A DNA stretch of 64,000 nucleotides from an uncultured Amylibacter sp. (GTDB lineage: Bacteria > Pseudomonadota > Alphaproteobacteria > Rhodobacterales > Rhodobacteraceae). Position 1 is the first letter of the stretch, and each line of letters starts with the position of its first letter. Shown here piece after piece: positions 40,309-50,081 of the stretch. Location of the stretch: the NCBI GenBank assembly GCA_905181935.1, contig CAJIZV010000002.1, positions 744,001 to 808,000 of the forward strand. The letters run 5' to 3'. Below the pieces are notes generated by a model. That model was not told the DNA's origin. It made no database searches and worked only from the letters and a program-made list of their open reading frames with translations. The translations under genes were made by a program, and so were the position numbers.

Positions 40309-41394
40309 TTAGGATACGCGAATGCGTGGGTTAAGGAAGGCATAGCCAATATCTGAAATGAGCTGAGTCACCAGAACAACAAAGACGGCTATAACGGAAA
40401 TACCTAACAAAAGCTGGATATCATTATTATCTGCGGCTTGGACTAATGACCAACCAAAACCTTTGTAGTTAAACATAGTTTCAACAATCACCACTCCAGT
40501 TAGCAACCAAGGTATCTGCAACATGATTACCGTAAACGGTGCAATCAAAGCGTTTCTTAAAGCATGCTTAAAAACTATTGTACTAAACTTTACACCCTTT
40601 AAGCGTGCAGTTCTGATATATTGAGCTGTCATTACTTCAGCCATAGATGCTCGTGTCATTCGCGCAATATAACCCATGCCATAAAGTGCTAGTGCCATTA
40701 CCGGTAATGCGAAATTTCGAAATGTGATATTATCCATTGCCGAGGCAGCTGAACCCTTCACAATTGTGCGGCCATCAATCCAGCCCCATTCAGCAAAAAA
40801 CGGTGATAATCCTGTTTTTGATGAAGCAAAAATAACAATGAAAATTACGCCTGATACATATTCAGGGGTAGCTGTTGTGGCAATTGAAAATGTGGATAGT
40901 GTGCGGTCAGTTCGCGAACCTTCGCGCATTCCAGAAATAACACCTACAGCTAAAGCCATAGGGATCATTACACTTAAAACAGCCATCATAAGATATGCTG
41001 TTAAACTTAAGCGCTTAGAAATAATTGCTGATACTTCGTCTTTAAAGACACTAGAGAACCCCATGTTCCCTTGCAGTAAGCCACAAAAATCAGAGGCTTC
41101 TGAAGCAGGAATAGAGGGTCTAGAGCAACGTGAATATGCCTGCCCCTTGTCATCAACCACCTTTAGTGAAGGTAAAACCCCAAGCCATTCTCCATACTTT
41201 TTAAATATGTTTTGGCTATAGCCGCGCTTATCAAGCCAAGAGATAACCGCATCGTCAGTCATACGTATATTACCTTGGTTTTTAGCAAGTTTTTCCAAAT
41301 TTGGAAAAAGATTGGTTAGGAAAAATACTATAAATGTTAAACATGCGGCAGTGATTAGCATGACGCATATGCGTTTTAGGATAAACTGTAACAT
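40309..41394 (-). CDS. Peptide-type ABC transporter permease (DppB-like)
   Basis: A 361-aa inner-membrane permease with the N-terminal helix MLQFILKRICVMLITAACLTFIVFFL, a periplasmic domain of about 110 residues and five further membrane segments. The EAA-loop reads YIRTARLKGVKFSTIVFKHALRNALIAPFT, and the C-terminus has ETMFNYKGFGWSLVQAA, both family features. It follows the binding-protein gene after a hairpin at 41415-41445 that probably lowers its expression relative to the binding protein. Confidence 0.92.
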   Translation of the reverse strand: MLQFILKRICVMLITAACLTFIVFFLTNLFPNLEKLAKNQGNIRMTDDAVISWLDKRGYSQNIFKKYGEWLGVLPSLKVVDDKGQAYSRCSRPSIPASEASDFCGLLQGNMGFSSVFKDEVSAIISKRLSLTAYLMMAVLSVMIPMALAVGVISGMREGSRTDRTLSTFSIATTATPEYVSGVIFIVIFASSKTGLSPFFAEWGWIDGRTIVKGSAASAMDNITFRNFALPVMALALYGMGYIARMTRASMAEVMTAQYIRTARLKGVKFSTIVFKHALRNALIAPFTVIMLQIPWLLTGVVIVETMFNYKGFGWSLVQAADNNDIQLLLGISVIAVFVVLVTQLISDIGYAFLNPRIRVS

Positions 41395-41414
41395 GTCGTC
41401 CTTTAATTAAATAA

Positions 41415-41445
41415 AAAGGCCGCAGGAAAATATCTTGCGGCCTTT
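41415..41445 (-). terminator. Hairpin between binding-protein and permease genes
   Basis: A perfect 10-bp stem (41415-41424 with 41436-41445), an 11-nt loop and an AT-rich tail (TTTTTAT region) on the minus strand. It lies 14 bp after the binding-protein stop. It probably works as a partial terminator or mRNA 3' stabiliser, so that binding protein is made in excess over permeases. Confidence 0.8.
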
Positions 41446-41458
41446 AATTTCTAGAGTG

Positions 41459-43117
41459 TTAGGCTTTCTTCCAGCCCCACTTGTACCACTGTGGCAGATA
41501 CGCGATGTGCATCTCTGCTCCGTGTAGATCTTCTCTTGATTGGCGATATAGTGAGCGCCAGTATGGCTGAATTGTAACACCTTCGTCGACCATGATCTTC
41601 TCAATTTTAGCCATTACTTCGCGACGCTTGTCTGCATCAGCAATAGCAACTGCTTGGTCTAACAATGAATCAAATTCAGCATTTGCAAACGCTGCTTCAT
41701 TCCATTTAACGCCTGAGCGATAAGCAAGACCTAAAACCTGAACGCCTAATGGGCGGTGGTTCCAGTTGGTAGATGAGAATGGATACTTAACCCAGTCATT
41801 CCAGAATGTTGAGCCAGGCATAACTGTTCGCTTAACTTTGATACCTGCTGCACGTAATTGGCTGGCAACAGAATCTGTAGTGTCTTTACGATAGCCTGCA
41901 TCAATTGAAATTAGCTCATGCTCAAAGTCTTCTGCGCCGGCCTCTTTCATAAGTGCTAATGCACCAGCTGGATCAAATACAGGTTTTCCAATATCTGCGT
42001 ACTCTGGGTGAACTGGAGCTACGTGATGGTTTTCCGCAGTAATACCGCGGTTATCATTTCCAAGCTCTAATAACACTGAGTTATCACAAGCCATTGCCAA
42101 AGCGCGACGAACACGAGAATCTTTATAGATATCTGCATTTTGATTTGGACGAATAACAATTGTTGAACCAGTAGCAACCTGAGAAGTTTGCCAACCTAGA
42201 CCTTCAACGATTTCAACAAATTCACCTGTAGTTTCCCACATTGTATCAATTTCGTCAGCTTCAACAGCAGCAACCCATGATGCTGGCTCTTGACCATAAT
42301 CAATGAATTCGACTCTATCCAAATATGCTCCAGTACCTTCACCCCACCAAGTGTGATCAGTGTTGCGTTCTAATACAGCTTTAACACCAACTTCGTGAGA
42401 TACCATCTTGTATGGGCCGGTACCAACTTGGTTTGTGGATGCGTTATCGTTGTTTAATGAACCATGGACAATTGATGCTGGGTAATCCGAAAAGCCAGGT
42501 ATAATTGTAATGTCTGAAGCATTCAGAGTTAATTTTACTGTGTGGCTGTCAACTATAGTAATAGCTCCATCACGTACATTATTTGTATCTGGATCAATTA
42601 AAGAGTTCATGCGAGCTGCCATAGAGTTACCCTCTACGCTGCCGTCACACCATCCTGTAATATTACGCGCAACATCTGCAGCAGTGAAATCTTCACCATT
42701 GTTCCACTTTACGCCTTTGCGAACATTTAAAGTATATTCCGTTGCATCGTCATTAACTGACCAGTTTTCAAGCAGGCGCGGTTTGAAAGAGCCATCATTA
42801 TTATACTCTACCAAATATTCCAGCCAACCAGCTGTAACCATTGCTATTTGTGTCCAGTCGTAAGTACGTGGATCTTTTAATGCGCGCACTTCCATTTGCA
42901 TGCGGACTGTTCCGCCTTGCTTGATATTTGCGTGCCCATCTGCAGCAGCTGGCGCGGCCGTTCCAAGCATTGCGTATGCAGTCGCTGCAGTCGCACCAAA
43001 TGCGCTGGCAACTGTCATAAATTCACGGCGATCTACTTCTGTACCTTTACGTGCATCGGTAGCGCGTTCTAGTAGGTGAGACGGTAGTGTTTCACCTTTG
43101 CGGTTTAAGAACTTCAT
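41459..43117 (-). CDS. Peptide-type ABC transporter substrate-binding protein
   Basis: A 552-aa periplasmic solute-binding protein of the DppA/OppA class (SBP_bac_5). The N-terminal [20 protein letters not shown] segment, with Arg30-Arg31, looks like a Tat signal, followed by a hydrophobic stretch and likely cleavage near APAAADGH. The family core [22 protein letters not shown] is clear. The ATG at 43117 has GGGAG upstream; a seven-codon extension is rejected. The ligand is unknown. It is the first gene of the transporter operon. Confidence 0.93.
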   Translation of the reverse strand: MKFLNRKGETLPSHLLERATDARKGTEVDRREFMTVASAFGATAATAYAMLGTAAPAAADGHANIKQGGTVRMQMEVRALKDPRTYDWTQIAMVTAGWLEYLVEYNNDGSFKPRLLENWSVNDDATEYTLNVRKGVKWNNGEDFTAADVARNITGWCDGSVEGNSMAARMNSLIDPDTNNVRDGAITIVDSHTVKLTLNASDITIIPGFSDYPASIVHGSLNNDNASTNQVGTGPYKMVSHEVGVKAVLERNTDHTWWGEGTGAYLDRVEFIDYGQEPASWVAAVEADEIDTMWETTGEFVEIVEGLGWQTSQVATGSTIVIRPNQNADIYKDSRVRRALAMACDNSVLLELGNDNRGITAENHHVAPVHPEYADIGKPVFDPAGALALMKEAGAEDFEHELISIDAGYRKDTTDSVASQLRAAGIKVKRTVMPGSTFWNDWVKYPFSSTNWNHRPLGVQVLGLAYRSGVKWNEAAFANAEFDSLLDQAVAIADADKRREVMAKIEKIMVDEGVTIQPYWRSLYRQSREDLHGAEMHIAYLPQWYKWGWKKA

Positions 43118-43321
43118 TTGTATCTCCCTTATAACCAAACTTCTTTAATGAGCTTGTGTAGAAAGAGCTTAGTAGATGAACATGCTATTCATCAAGGGGC
43201 AAACAGTTATAAATCTGTCGTAAATGGATCATATAGAGCATATATTCTCAATTTATCTATATAAATATCTAGTTTAGAGACTAAGAACGACATAATCAAA
43301 ATAACAAAAATATTGCCTTTT

Positions 43322-44538
43322 TTAGAAAAATGCTTGGAGCCCAGTTTGGGCACGGCCAAGAATCAGTGCATGAATATCGTGTGTACCCTCATAGGTATTT
43401 ACGGCTTCTAAGTTCATCACATGACGGATTACACCATATTCATCAGACACTCCATTACCGCCATGCATGTCGCGCGACATGCGTGCTATTTCCAAAGCTT
43501 TTCCACAATTATTGCGCTTCATTAAGCTAATGAGCTCTGCTGAAACTTTGTGCTCGTCAAATAAACGCCCCATTCTCAAACAGCCTTGTAAGCCAAGAGA
43601 GATTTCAGTTTGCATATCAGCCAAGTTTTTTTTGAATAAGTTGTGTTTGTGCTAGAGGTCGTCCAAATTGTTTTCGATCTAATGTATATTGACGTGCAGC
43701 ATGCCAACAGAATTCGGCAGCACCTAGAGTGCCCCAGGCAATGCCGTATCGTGCACGATTTAAACATCCAAATGGCCCAGCTAAGCCAGATACATTTGGT
43801 AAAAGATTTTCTTCTGGCACAAAAACTTCATCCATCTGGATCATGCCAGTTGTGGAGGCGCGTAGCGAAAACTTACCCTCAATTTTTGGAGTTTCTAAAC
43901 CCTTCATTCCGCGCTCTAAAACAAAGCCCTTAATTTTTCCATCATGAGCATCAGACTTTGCCCAAATGACAAAAACATCTGCAATGGGTGAATTGGTAAT
44001 CCAGTTTTTTGACCCTGAAACTAAATATCCACCATCGACAGGCTTAGCTCGAGTTAACATGCCCCCTGGATCTGAGCCGTGGTCAGGTTCTGTTAAGCCA
44101 AAGCACCCAACCCACTCACCAGCTGGCTAGCTTTGGTAAGATATTTATGGCGTTGTTCATCAGTCCCATATGCAAAAATTGGATGCATTACTAATGATGA
44201 TTGAACTGACATTGCAGAGCGATATCCACTGTCAACGCGCTCTACTTCACGAGCCACTAAGCCATACGATGTATAATTTGCTCCAACGCCACCAAATTCT
44301 TCTGGTATTGTTGAGCCAAGTAAGCCAAGTTCACCCATTTCATTCATGATTTCTCTGTGAAATACTTCATTGCGGTTAGCTTCAATAATTCTTGGCATTA
44401 GCTTATCATGGCAATAAGCTTTTGCTGTATCGCGTATCATGCGTTCTTCTTCAGTGAGCTGATCTTCTAATAAAAAGGATCTTCCCAATTGAAGTTAGCA
44501 GGTTTTGATCTTGCTATAAGTGGTGTGTTTGAACTCAT
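43322..44538 (-). pseudogene. gcdH: Glutaryl-CoA dehydrogenase, three frameshifts
   Basis: Acyl-CoA dehydrogenase of the GcdH type (FAD-dependent oxidative decarboxylation of glutaryl-CoA to crotonyl-CoA in lysine/tryptophan breakdown). The full-length reading runs from ATG 44538 ([22 protein letters not shown]) to 43322 and would be about 405 aa, but three indels break it. They are a five-A run at 44472-44476 (one base short), 44119-44134 (net two extra bases), and an eight-T run at 43626-43633. All key segments survive: [14 protein letters not shown], the [10 protein letters not shown] segment, [21 protein letters not shown] and [20 protein letters not shown]. The conservation suggests an intact gene with sequence errors, or very recent decay. 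Confidence 0.85.
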
Positions 44539-44660
44539 GATATATTCTCATATTTTTATTTATATTGGTATTTTTTAACAAAAGAGGCAATGCGGCAATT
44601 CTTCTGGATTATATTCTTTTTAAGAGTTAATTATATTTTAAAAAATTGGAAAAGTAATCA

Positions 44661-45487
44661 ATGAACGAAAAATTAAAAAAGCTGTGTTTCCAGTTGCTGG
44701 GTTTGGCACACGATTTTTACCTGCTACCAAAGCAATGCCAAAGGAATTACTTCCAATTGTCGATAAGCCTTTAATTCAATATGCAGTTGAAGAAGCGATT
44801 GCGGCTGGAATTGATACGCTTATATTTGTTACAGGACGGAATAAGCGTGCGATTGAAGATCACTTTGATGTAAATAAAGAGCTTGAATTAGCCTTGCGCT
44901 CAAAAGGAAAAAATGAGCAAGCGGACATGGTGCGCAACATTGTTCCACCGCACGTGGAATGTATATTTGTTCGCCAGGCTGAACAATTGGGCTTGGGTCA
45001 TGCAGTTCTTTGTGCTGAACGCGCAGTTGCAGGTGATCCTTTTGCAGTTTTATTAGCAGATGATTTTTTAACGGATTACGCTCCAGGTGTTACCGCTGAT
45101 CTTGTAGATGCATTTGAAAAAACTGGCAATTCGCAATTATCGGTCATGCCAGTGGATGAAGCTTATATTTCACAGTACGGTGTCATCATTCCTTCAACTG
45201 ATGGTCATGGAGTTATAGGAGTGGTTGAAAAGCCGAGACAGGATGAGGCGCCTTCTAATCTGGCTTCGATTGGCAGGTATGTTTTGACCTCAGACATATT
45301 TGATTCACTTAGGACTTTGCCGGCAGGTTCTGGTGGAGAAATACAGTTAGCTGATGCGTTGAATTTGCATGCTCAGGATGGCTTATTAGAAGCTATTAAG
45401 TTAAAGGGTAAAAGATTTGACTGTGGGTCTGTTGATGGGTTCATGAATGCGTCTGCACATGAATACGCAAAAAGATTGGAAAATTAA
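44661..45487 (+). CDS. galU: UTP-glucose-1-phosphate uridylyltransferase, 5' frameshift
   Basis: Makes UDP-glucose, the donor for surface polysaccharides and the substrate of GalE. Motifs are FPVAGFGTRFLPATKAMPKE, VDKPLIQYAVEEA, VLLADD and GVVEKP. The natural start is the ATG at 44661 (MNEK...), but an A-run of five at 44668-44672 is one base short, so the N-terminus is out of frame. Without correction only a GTG at 44684 opens the domain. GalU is rarely dispensable, so sequence error is likely. galE starts one base after its stop. Confidence 0.92.
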
Positions 45488-45488
45488 T

Positions 45489-46516
45489 ATGAGAGTTCTT
45501 GTGACAGGTGGTGCTGGTTATATTGGTAGTCATACATGTGTTGAGCTTTTAGAAGCTGGCCATGAAGTTTTTGTTATAGATAACCTTTGTAATGGACATG
45601 AGGCTGCACTTGAACGAGTTCGAGGTATTACCAATTGTGAGTTGCAATTTATGAATGCAGATATTCGTGACTCAAATGCGTTAGATAAAATTTTTAATAC
45701 CTTTAAACCAGATTCAGTCATTCATTTTGCTGGGTTGAAGGCTGTTGGTGAGAGTGTAGCAGATCCATTGAAATATTATGATGTAAATGTTGGTGGTTCT
45801 ATTTCGTTGCTTACGGCTATGTCTAAGGCTGAGTGTAATAATATTGTTTTTTCATCATCAGCTACAGTTTATGGTGAACCGAAATATTTACCCTATGATG
45901 AAGAGCACCCAACTAATCCAGTGAACCCATATGGGCGCACAAAGTTAATGATCGAAAATATAATACACGATTGGACAAAAGTAGACTTAAAACGAAAGGG
46001 AACCGTTCTCAGATATTTCAATCCTGTGGGAGCTCATGAGTCTGGTCAAATTGGGGAAGAACCAATTGGAATTCCAAATAATTTAATGCCGTATATTGCG
46101 CAAGTGGCTGATGGGCGGCGTGAACATTTAAATATTTTTGGTAATGACTATGAGACTGCAGATGGAACTGGTGCAAGGGATTATATCCATGTCGTAGATT
46201 TGGCGCTCGCGCATATAAGTGCTTTAAATCAAAATAAGCTGGATAATTTGAAATATTAAATATTGGAGCTGGGAAAAGTACGACTGTTCTTGAATTGGTG
46301 AGTAAATTTGAAGAGATATCTGGCGTTCCAATTAAATTTAAATATTTACCTCGACGTGAAGGAGACCTTGCTGCCTTTTGGGCAAATTCTTCAAAATCAT
46401 TTGAAAAAATGAGTTGGAAACCAGAAAGAAATATAAAGAAGATTTGTGAAGATACTTGGCGCTGGCATAAACTTAATCCAACTGGTTATGGAATTAGAAT
46501 AATTAAATTTGAGTAA
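45489..46516 (+). CDS. galE: UDP-glucose 4-epimerase, C-terminal frameshift
   Basis: NAD-dependent SDR epimerase interconverting UDP-glucose and UDP-galactose (or the GlcNAc pair). Visible are VTGGAGYIGSHTCVELLEAGH, FSSSATVYG, the catalytic YGRTK and LRYFNPVGAHESG. A stop at 46257-46259 interrupts NLKYLNIGAGKST; adding one T at 46256-46257 restores the frame through WKPERNI to the stop at 46516, giving about 342 aa, the family length. The start at 45489 is preferred to 45447, which would overlap galU. Confidence 0.9.
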
Positions 46517-46521
46517 ATAGT

Positions 46522-47022
46522 TTAATCTGATAGTGTAAGGGTATCTGATGGAGTTTGAATTTTTGTCTTCCTGCCCATTAAATCCATAAGAATCCATATG
46601 CGTTGATCTGCTTCATATTTTTCAACAGTAGCAATAAAATTTGCAAAAGGTCCCTTTAAAACCGTTACCTGATCGCCTTTTTTTAATTTTTGTATAGGTA
46701 GTAATTTTCCCGATAAATCGTATCGCTTCATTAAATGATCAACAAATATGGTAGGAATTGATTTAAGAATAGAATTAAAAGTAATTAAGCGAGATACACC
46801 GTAAGTATTATTTATTTTATGCCACTCGGATTCTGCTCTATCAAATCTGATAAACATGTAGCCTGGAAACAGAGGTTTAGAAGTATTTATAAATCGAGAT
46901 AATCTTCGTGAAGTGGTATCATGTAAGGGTAAGAATGTTTCAAATCCTTGTCGGTTTAAATTTTTTGCCGCTAGATGGTGTGAATTGGATTTAAACTGTA
47001 GAATGAACCACTCTTTTGACAT
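46522..47022 (-). CDS. NusG paralogue, RfaH-like transcription antiterminator
   Basis: A 166-aa NusG-family protein. The NGN domain (WFILQFKSNSHHLAAKNLNRQGFETFLP, LFPGYMFIRFD) covers residues 5-110 and a KOW domain (KKGDQVTVLKGPFANFIATVEKY) covers 125-160. Specialised NusG paralogues of this size (RfaH, LoaP) load on RNA polymerase at specific leader elements and allow long polysaccharide operons to be read. It is divergent from the MarR-type gene that opens the island, whose leader carries an ops-like GCGGTAGC. The genuine housekeeping NusG is normally in the ribosomal/rpoBC region, which is not here. Confidence 0.85.
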   Translation of the reverse strand: MSKEWFILQFKSNSHHLAAKNLNRQGFETFLPLHDTTSRRLSRFINTSKPLFPGYMFIRFDRAESEWHKINNTYGVSRLITFNSILKSIPTIFVDHLMKRYDLSGKLLPIQKLKKGDQVTVLKGPFANFIATVEKYEADQRIWILMDLMGRKTKIQTPSDTLTLSD

Positions 47023-47132
47023 GTAAATATACCTATGAATTAGCGTTCATTTTTGAACAAAATATTTAATAATTCCTAATATTCTCTAAAAAATGATAAA
47101 TTACTAGTATTATTTTGATTATTTTTATCAAG

Positions 47133-47153
47133 ATTAATCATTAATCATTAATC
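47133..47153. repeat. Three tandem 7-bp repeats (ATTAATC)
   Basis: ATTAATC occurs three times head to tail at 47133, 47140 and 47147. The first copy is preceded by G, so it also forms the palindrome GATTAATC. It may be a binding array in the divergent region or simple low-complexity DNA. Confidence 0.6.
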
Positions 47154-47296
47154 ATATATTATATATATATATTAATATATCTTTAATATATAGTCTCATT
47201 ATAATATAAATATATCGTTGACAGTAGATGTAGTAACATGCATGCTCATTTTTGAATCTGATGGAAATAGCTAAGTCAATTATTATATTAAAATTA

Positions 47297-47319
47297 CAAA
47301 GCTTTGTCTCAAAGCTTTG
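47297..47319. repeat. Two tandem copies of palindrome CAAAGCTTTG
   Basis: Perfect 10-bp palindromes at 47297-47306 and 47310-47319, with centres 13 bp apart, directly precede the ops-like motif and the MarR-type start. They could be an operator for the adjacent regulator, or RNA hairpins in the leader. Confidence 0.6.
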
Positions 47320-47320
47320 T

Positions 47321-47328
47321 GCGGTAGC
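47321..47328 (+). promoter_or_regulatory. Candidate ops element for the RfaH-like protein
   Basis: GCGGTAGC at 47321-47328 matches eight bases of the enterobacterial ops core (GGCGGTAGCGT), the non-template-strand signal that recruits RfaH. It sits in the leader of the first plus-strand gene of the polysaccharide island, 6 bp before its GTG, and next to a divergent rfaH-like gene. The match is short; context raises its credibility. Confidence 0.45.
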
Positions 47329-47333
47329 TATTC

Positions 47334-47669
47334 GTGGCTAGTCGTCGTAAAGAGCATCAGGAAGATGCAAAGTTTAGAGTGTTTCAAATAATAAATGAAA
47401 ACCCTCAAATGACCACGCGTGAAATTGCCCAAAAAGTTGGAATTTCTAACGGATCTGCCTATTATTTGTTAACATCATTAATTGATATGGGTTTTATAAA
47501 GCTTTCAAATTTTAAAGATAGCTCGCAAAAGATAAAATATTCTTATTTGTTGACCCCAAAAGGTATTCGTGAGAAATCTTTGGTTACAAGTAAATTTCTT
47601 GTGCGTAAAAAGAAAGAATATGAACTATTAAAAAAAGAGATTACTGAATTAGAGCGGGATTTAAGTTGA
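47334..47669 (+). CDS. EPS-associated MarR-type winged-helix regulator
   Basis: A 111-aa DNA-binding protein with a winged helix-turn-helix (MTTREIAQKVGISNGSAYYLLTSLIDMGFIKL, residues about 24-57) and a C-terminal Lys/Glu-rich helix. Small MarR-like proteins of this form recur at the head of exopolysaccharide clusters in proteobacteria. The start is GTG at 47334; a stop codon just upstream (47325-47327) rules out a longer form. Its leader contains tandem palindromes and the ops-like motif, so autoregulation is plausible. Confidence 0.83.
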   Translation: MASRRKEHQEDAKFRVFQIINENPQMTTREIAQKVGISNGSAYYLLTSLIDMGFIKLSNFKDSSQKIKYSYLLTPKGIREKSLVTSKFLVRKKKEYELLKKEITELERDLS

Positions 47670-47898
47670 AAGATAGAATCAAAGAAATGCATATAAATTT
47701 CGATATAATGTGGTCGATGCTTTTGGGTTCGATAAAGGCTATTATCGACTATTAGGATTAAAAATCATTGATCTCTGGAGTCTATAAAAAACAGTTATGG
47801 CAACAATAATGCGAGCGCTCTATTTGGGTCTTAAGGTTCCTTTTGGATAAGCAGTGATAATTAAAAAAATAGAATTTTCTTGATTGGATGTAGATATA
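47670..47898. other. Non-coding gap before wecB
   Basis: These 229 bp contain no convincing ORF, terminator or repeat. Short open stretches in different frames (for example around 47810) are not recognisable. It may be leader sequence or residue of a lost gene. Confidence 0.4.
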
Positions 47899-49052
47899 TT
47901 GTCAAAAAAAATATTAACAGTATTTGGAACGCGCCCTGAAGCAATTAAAATGGCACCCTTGGTTCATGCCCTTGCTGCCGACAATCGATTTGCTTCCAAG
48001 ATATGTGTAACAGCGCAGCACCGAGAGATGCTTGATCAGGTTCTTGGAATTATTTGAGATAGAGCCTGACTTTGATCTCAATATTATGAAGCCAGGTCAA
48101 ACATTAACGATGTAACCACTTCTATTCTTGTCGGGTTAAAGCCAGTTTTAGAGTCTTTTAAGACCTGATGTCGTGTTGGTGCATGGTGACACGGCAACGA
48201 CATTCGCAGCAGCCTTAGCGGCCTATTATCAGCAAATTAAGGTGGGTCATGTTGAGGCTGGGCTCAGGACAGGCAATATTTACTCTCCATGGCCTGAAGA
48301 GGCCAACAGAAAGCTCACCAGCGCGATTACTAACTATCATTTTGCGCCCACGGCAGGTTCCAAAGAAAATTTGCTAAATGAGGGTGTGTCAGAAGAGTGA
48401 TATTATCGTAACCGGTAACACGGTCATTGATGCGCTATTTTGGGTGAGAGAAAAGCTAAAGCAAGACAAGTCTCTTTCCGGAACGCTGTCCTCCACATTT
48501 GATTATCTTCAGCCGGAAGCAGAATGGTACTGGTTACCGGCCACCGTCGTGAAAGTTTTGGAGGCGGCTTTGAGCGAATTTGTGAAGCGCTTCGTCAAAT
48601 GCGCAATTCATCCAGAGGCTCAAGTACTATACCCAGTTCATCTTAATCCAAATGTTCAAGAGCCAGTGAATCGGCTCTTGAAGGGCTTAGATAATGTATT
48701 TTTGATCGAGCCGCAGCAGTACCTTCCATTTTGCTACTTAATGGATAGAGTCGATCATTTTGACTGACTCTGGTGGTATTCAGGAAGAGGCTCCATCTTT
48801 AGGTAAACCAGTGCTTGTAATGCGTGATACGACTGAGCGTCCAGAAGCGGTGGATGCTGGAACGGTAATTTTAGTAGGAACTGATAAAGAATTATAGAAG
48901 AAACTCAAAAATTAATTAGTGATATTAATTATTACAAGGACATGAGTTTATTACACAACCCTTATGGTGACGGTAAGTCTTGTAATAGAATTGTAGATTT
49001 TATTAAGGAATTAAATGATTCATTGTGTGAAAATCAATTTGAAAGAAAATAA
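47899..49052 (+). pseudogene. wecB: UDP-GlcNAc 2-epimerase (non-hydrolysing), many frameshifts
   Basis: Interconverts UDP-GlcNAc and UDP-ManNAc. The reading begins at TTG 47899 ([24 protein letters not shown]) and can be followed to 49052 by changing frame at least six times, near 48050, 48110, 48163, 48398, 48520-48600 and 48750. Conserved pieces include [55 protein letters not shown] and [19 protein letters not shown]. Total length (about 384 aa) equals the family. Near-perfect motifs combined with many indels suggest sequence error or very recent inactivation. It pairs with wecC downstream for a ManNAcA-type sugar. Confidence 0.82.
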
Positions 49053-49054
49053 TC

Positions 49055-50061
49055 TTGATTAGTTAAGATTGATTTTTGCTTGTCAGGTTATGTTAGGCCA
49101 TGCATTCGCTTCTTCGGGCGGAGCGACGTTCTTTTTAAGTGACTTTTTAGGTCATATCCCGGGCGTACCTGCTTTCTTTTTCCACAATGGATTTTTAATT
49201 TATGCTTCTTTTGAGAAATCGCCTAATACCTATAATTATTTTCTAAATCGAATCTATAGGTTATGGCCAGGTTTAATTTTAGTGACTATTGGTGGTCTAC
49301 TGTTTGTAATTTCTGCGAGATTGAAGCTTGATTTTTCTCAAGGCACAGTAGGTGAATATGCAATTTGGTTATTTGCTCAAATCACTCTCGGTCAAGCTGT
49401 GAATCCTGATAGTTTTCGAAACTTGGGTACGGGAGTTGTTAATGGAGCACTATGGACGATTACTGTTGAAATACTATTTTATATTTCGGTGCCATTTATT
49501 GTATGGATAGAAAGAAAGGTGAAATATTTTGTTCCTTTACTTGCCATCTTGTCGTTTGTATTTTTTTCCTTTGGCGAAATCTTATTAGCAGATTGGAATC
49601 TTGGAGAAAAAAACTTGTATAGATATTTTAAGTTAACTCCTGTTGTTTGGGGTTGGATGTTTCTTGTTGGAGTTTTAGCTTTCAAAAATATTAGTGTAAT
49701 CCAAAAGTATTTAAGATTTATGTGGGGGGGGGGCCTCCGATCATGGTTGTATGCTTGCTTATTGGTACGCCAGACTCAGTTTTTTTTGCCAGTACTGGAA
49801 ATCGTTTGGGATTAATTTATTTCATTGTGTATTGCTCTGTTATCGTTTACCTTGATTTTGGACTAAGAGCTTTAAAGCTTGATTTTGATATAAGTTATGG
49901 CGTTTATATTTGGCACATGGTGGTTATTAATTTTTTTTCTTGTTTTTGGTCATTACAGTGTTTTTGGCGTAGTGGTAATAACTCTATTAATGGCAAGTTT
50001 TAGTTGGTTTGTGATTGAGAAGCCGGCTCTAGAACTTAAAAAATCTTCTATAAGAAATTAA
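49055..50061 (+). pseudogene. Acyltransferase family 3 membrane protein, frameshifted
   Basis: A multi-pass O-acyltransferase of the OafA/acyltransferase-3 type that decorates surface sugars. The active-site His region is reduced to KIDF...ACQVMLGHAFASSGG at the extreme N-terminus, where bases appear lost. Membrane helices and the NRIYRLWPGL motif follow. Frame changes occur near 49068-49080, at a run of ten G (49724-49733) and at a run of eight T (49931-49938). The C-terminal SYGVYIWHMVVINFF and VIEKPALELKK are intact, and the end is at 50061. Function in this copy is doubtful unless the indels are errors. Confidence 0.72.
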
Positions 50062-50081
50062 AATTTTAACTCAGAGGGTGT

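Larger units (their letters stand above)
47023..47333. other. AT-rich divergent regulatory region (311 bp) before the island
   Basis: No ORF is supported here. The segment is extremely AT-rich, with ATATAT tracts at about 47157-47212. It carries three tandem ATTAATC units, two 10-bp palindromes and an ops-like element next to the plus-strand start. A TTGACA hexamer at 47218-47223 could be a -35 box, but the matching -10 (CATGCT) is poor. It must contain promoters for both the RfaH-like gene (minus) and the MarR-type gene (plus). Confidence 0.6.

Noticed and set aside
43617..43640. Programmed ribosomal frameshift at the A8/T8 run in gcdH
   Set aside because: GcdH is not known to use recoding, the gene has two further indels needing different shifts, and no stimulatory structure is apparent.
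47100..47220. AT-rich tandem repeats as a CRISPR array or replication origin
   Set aside because: Units are 7 bp without spacers, no cas genes are near, and there are no DnaA-box clusters or origin genes alongside.
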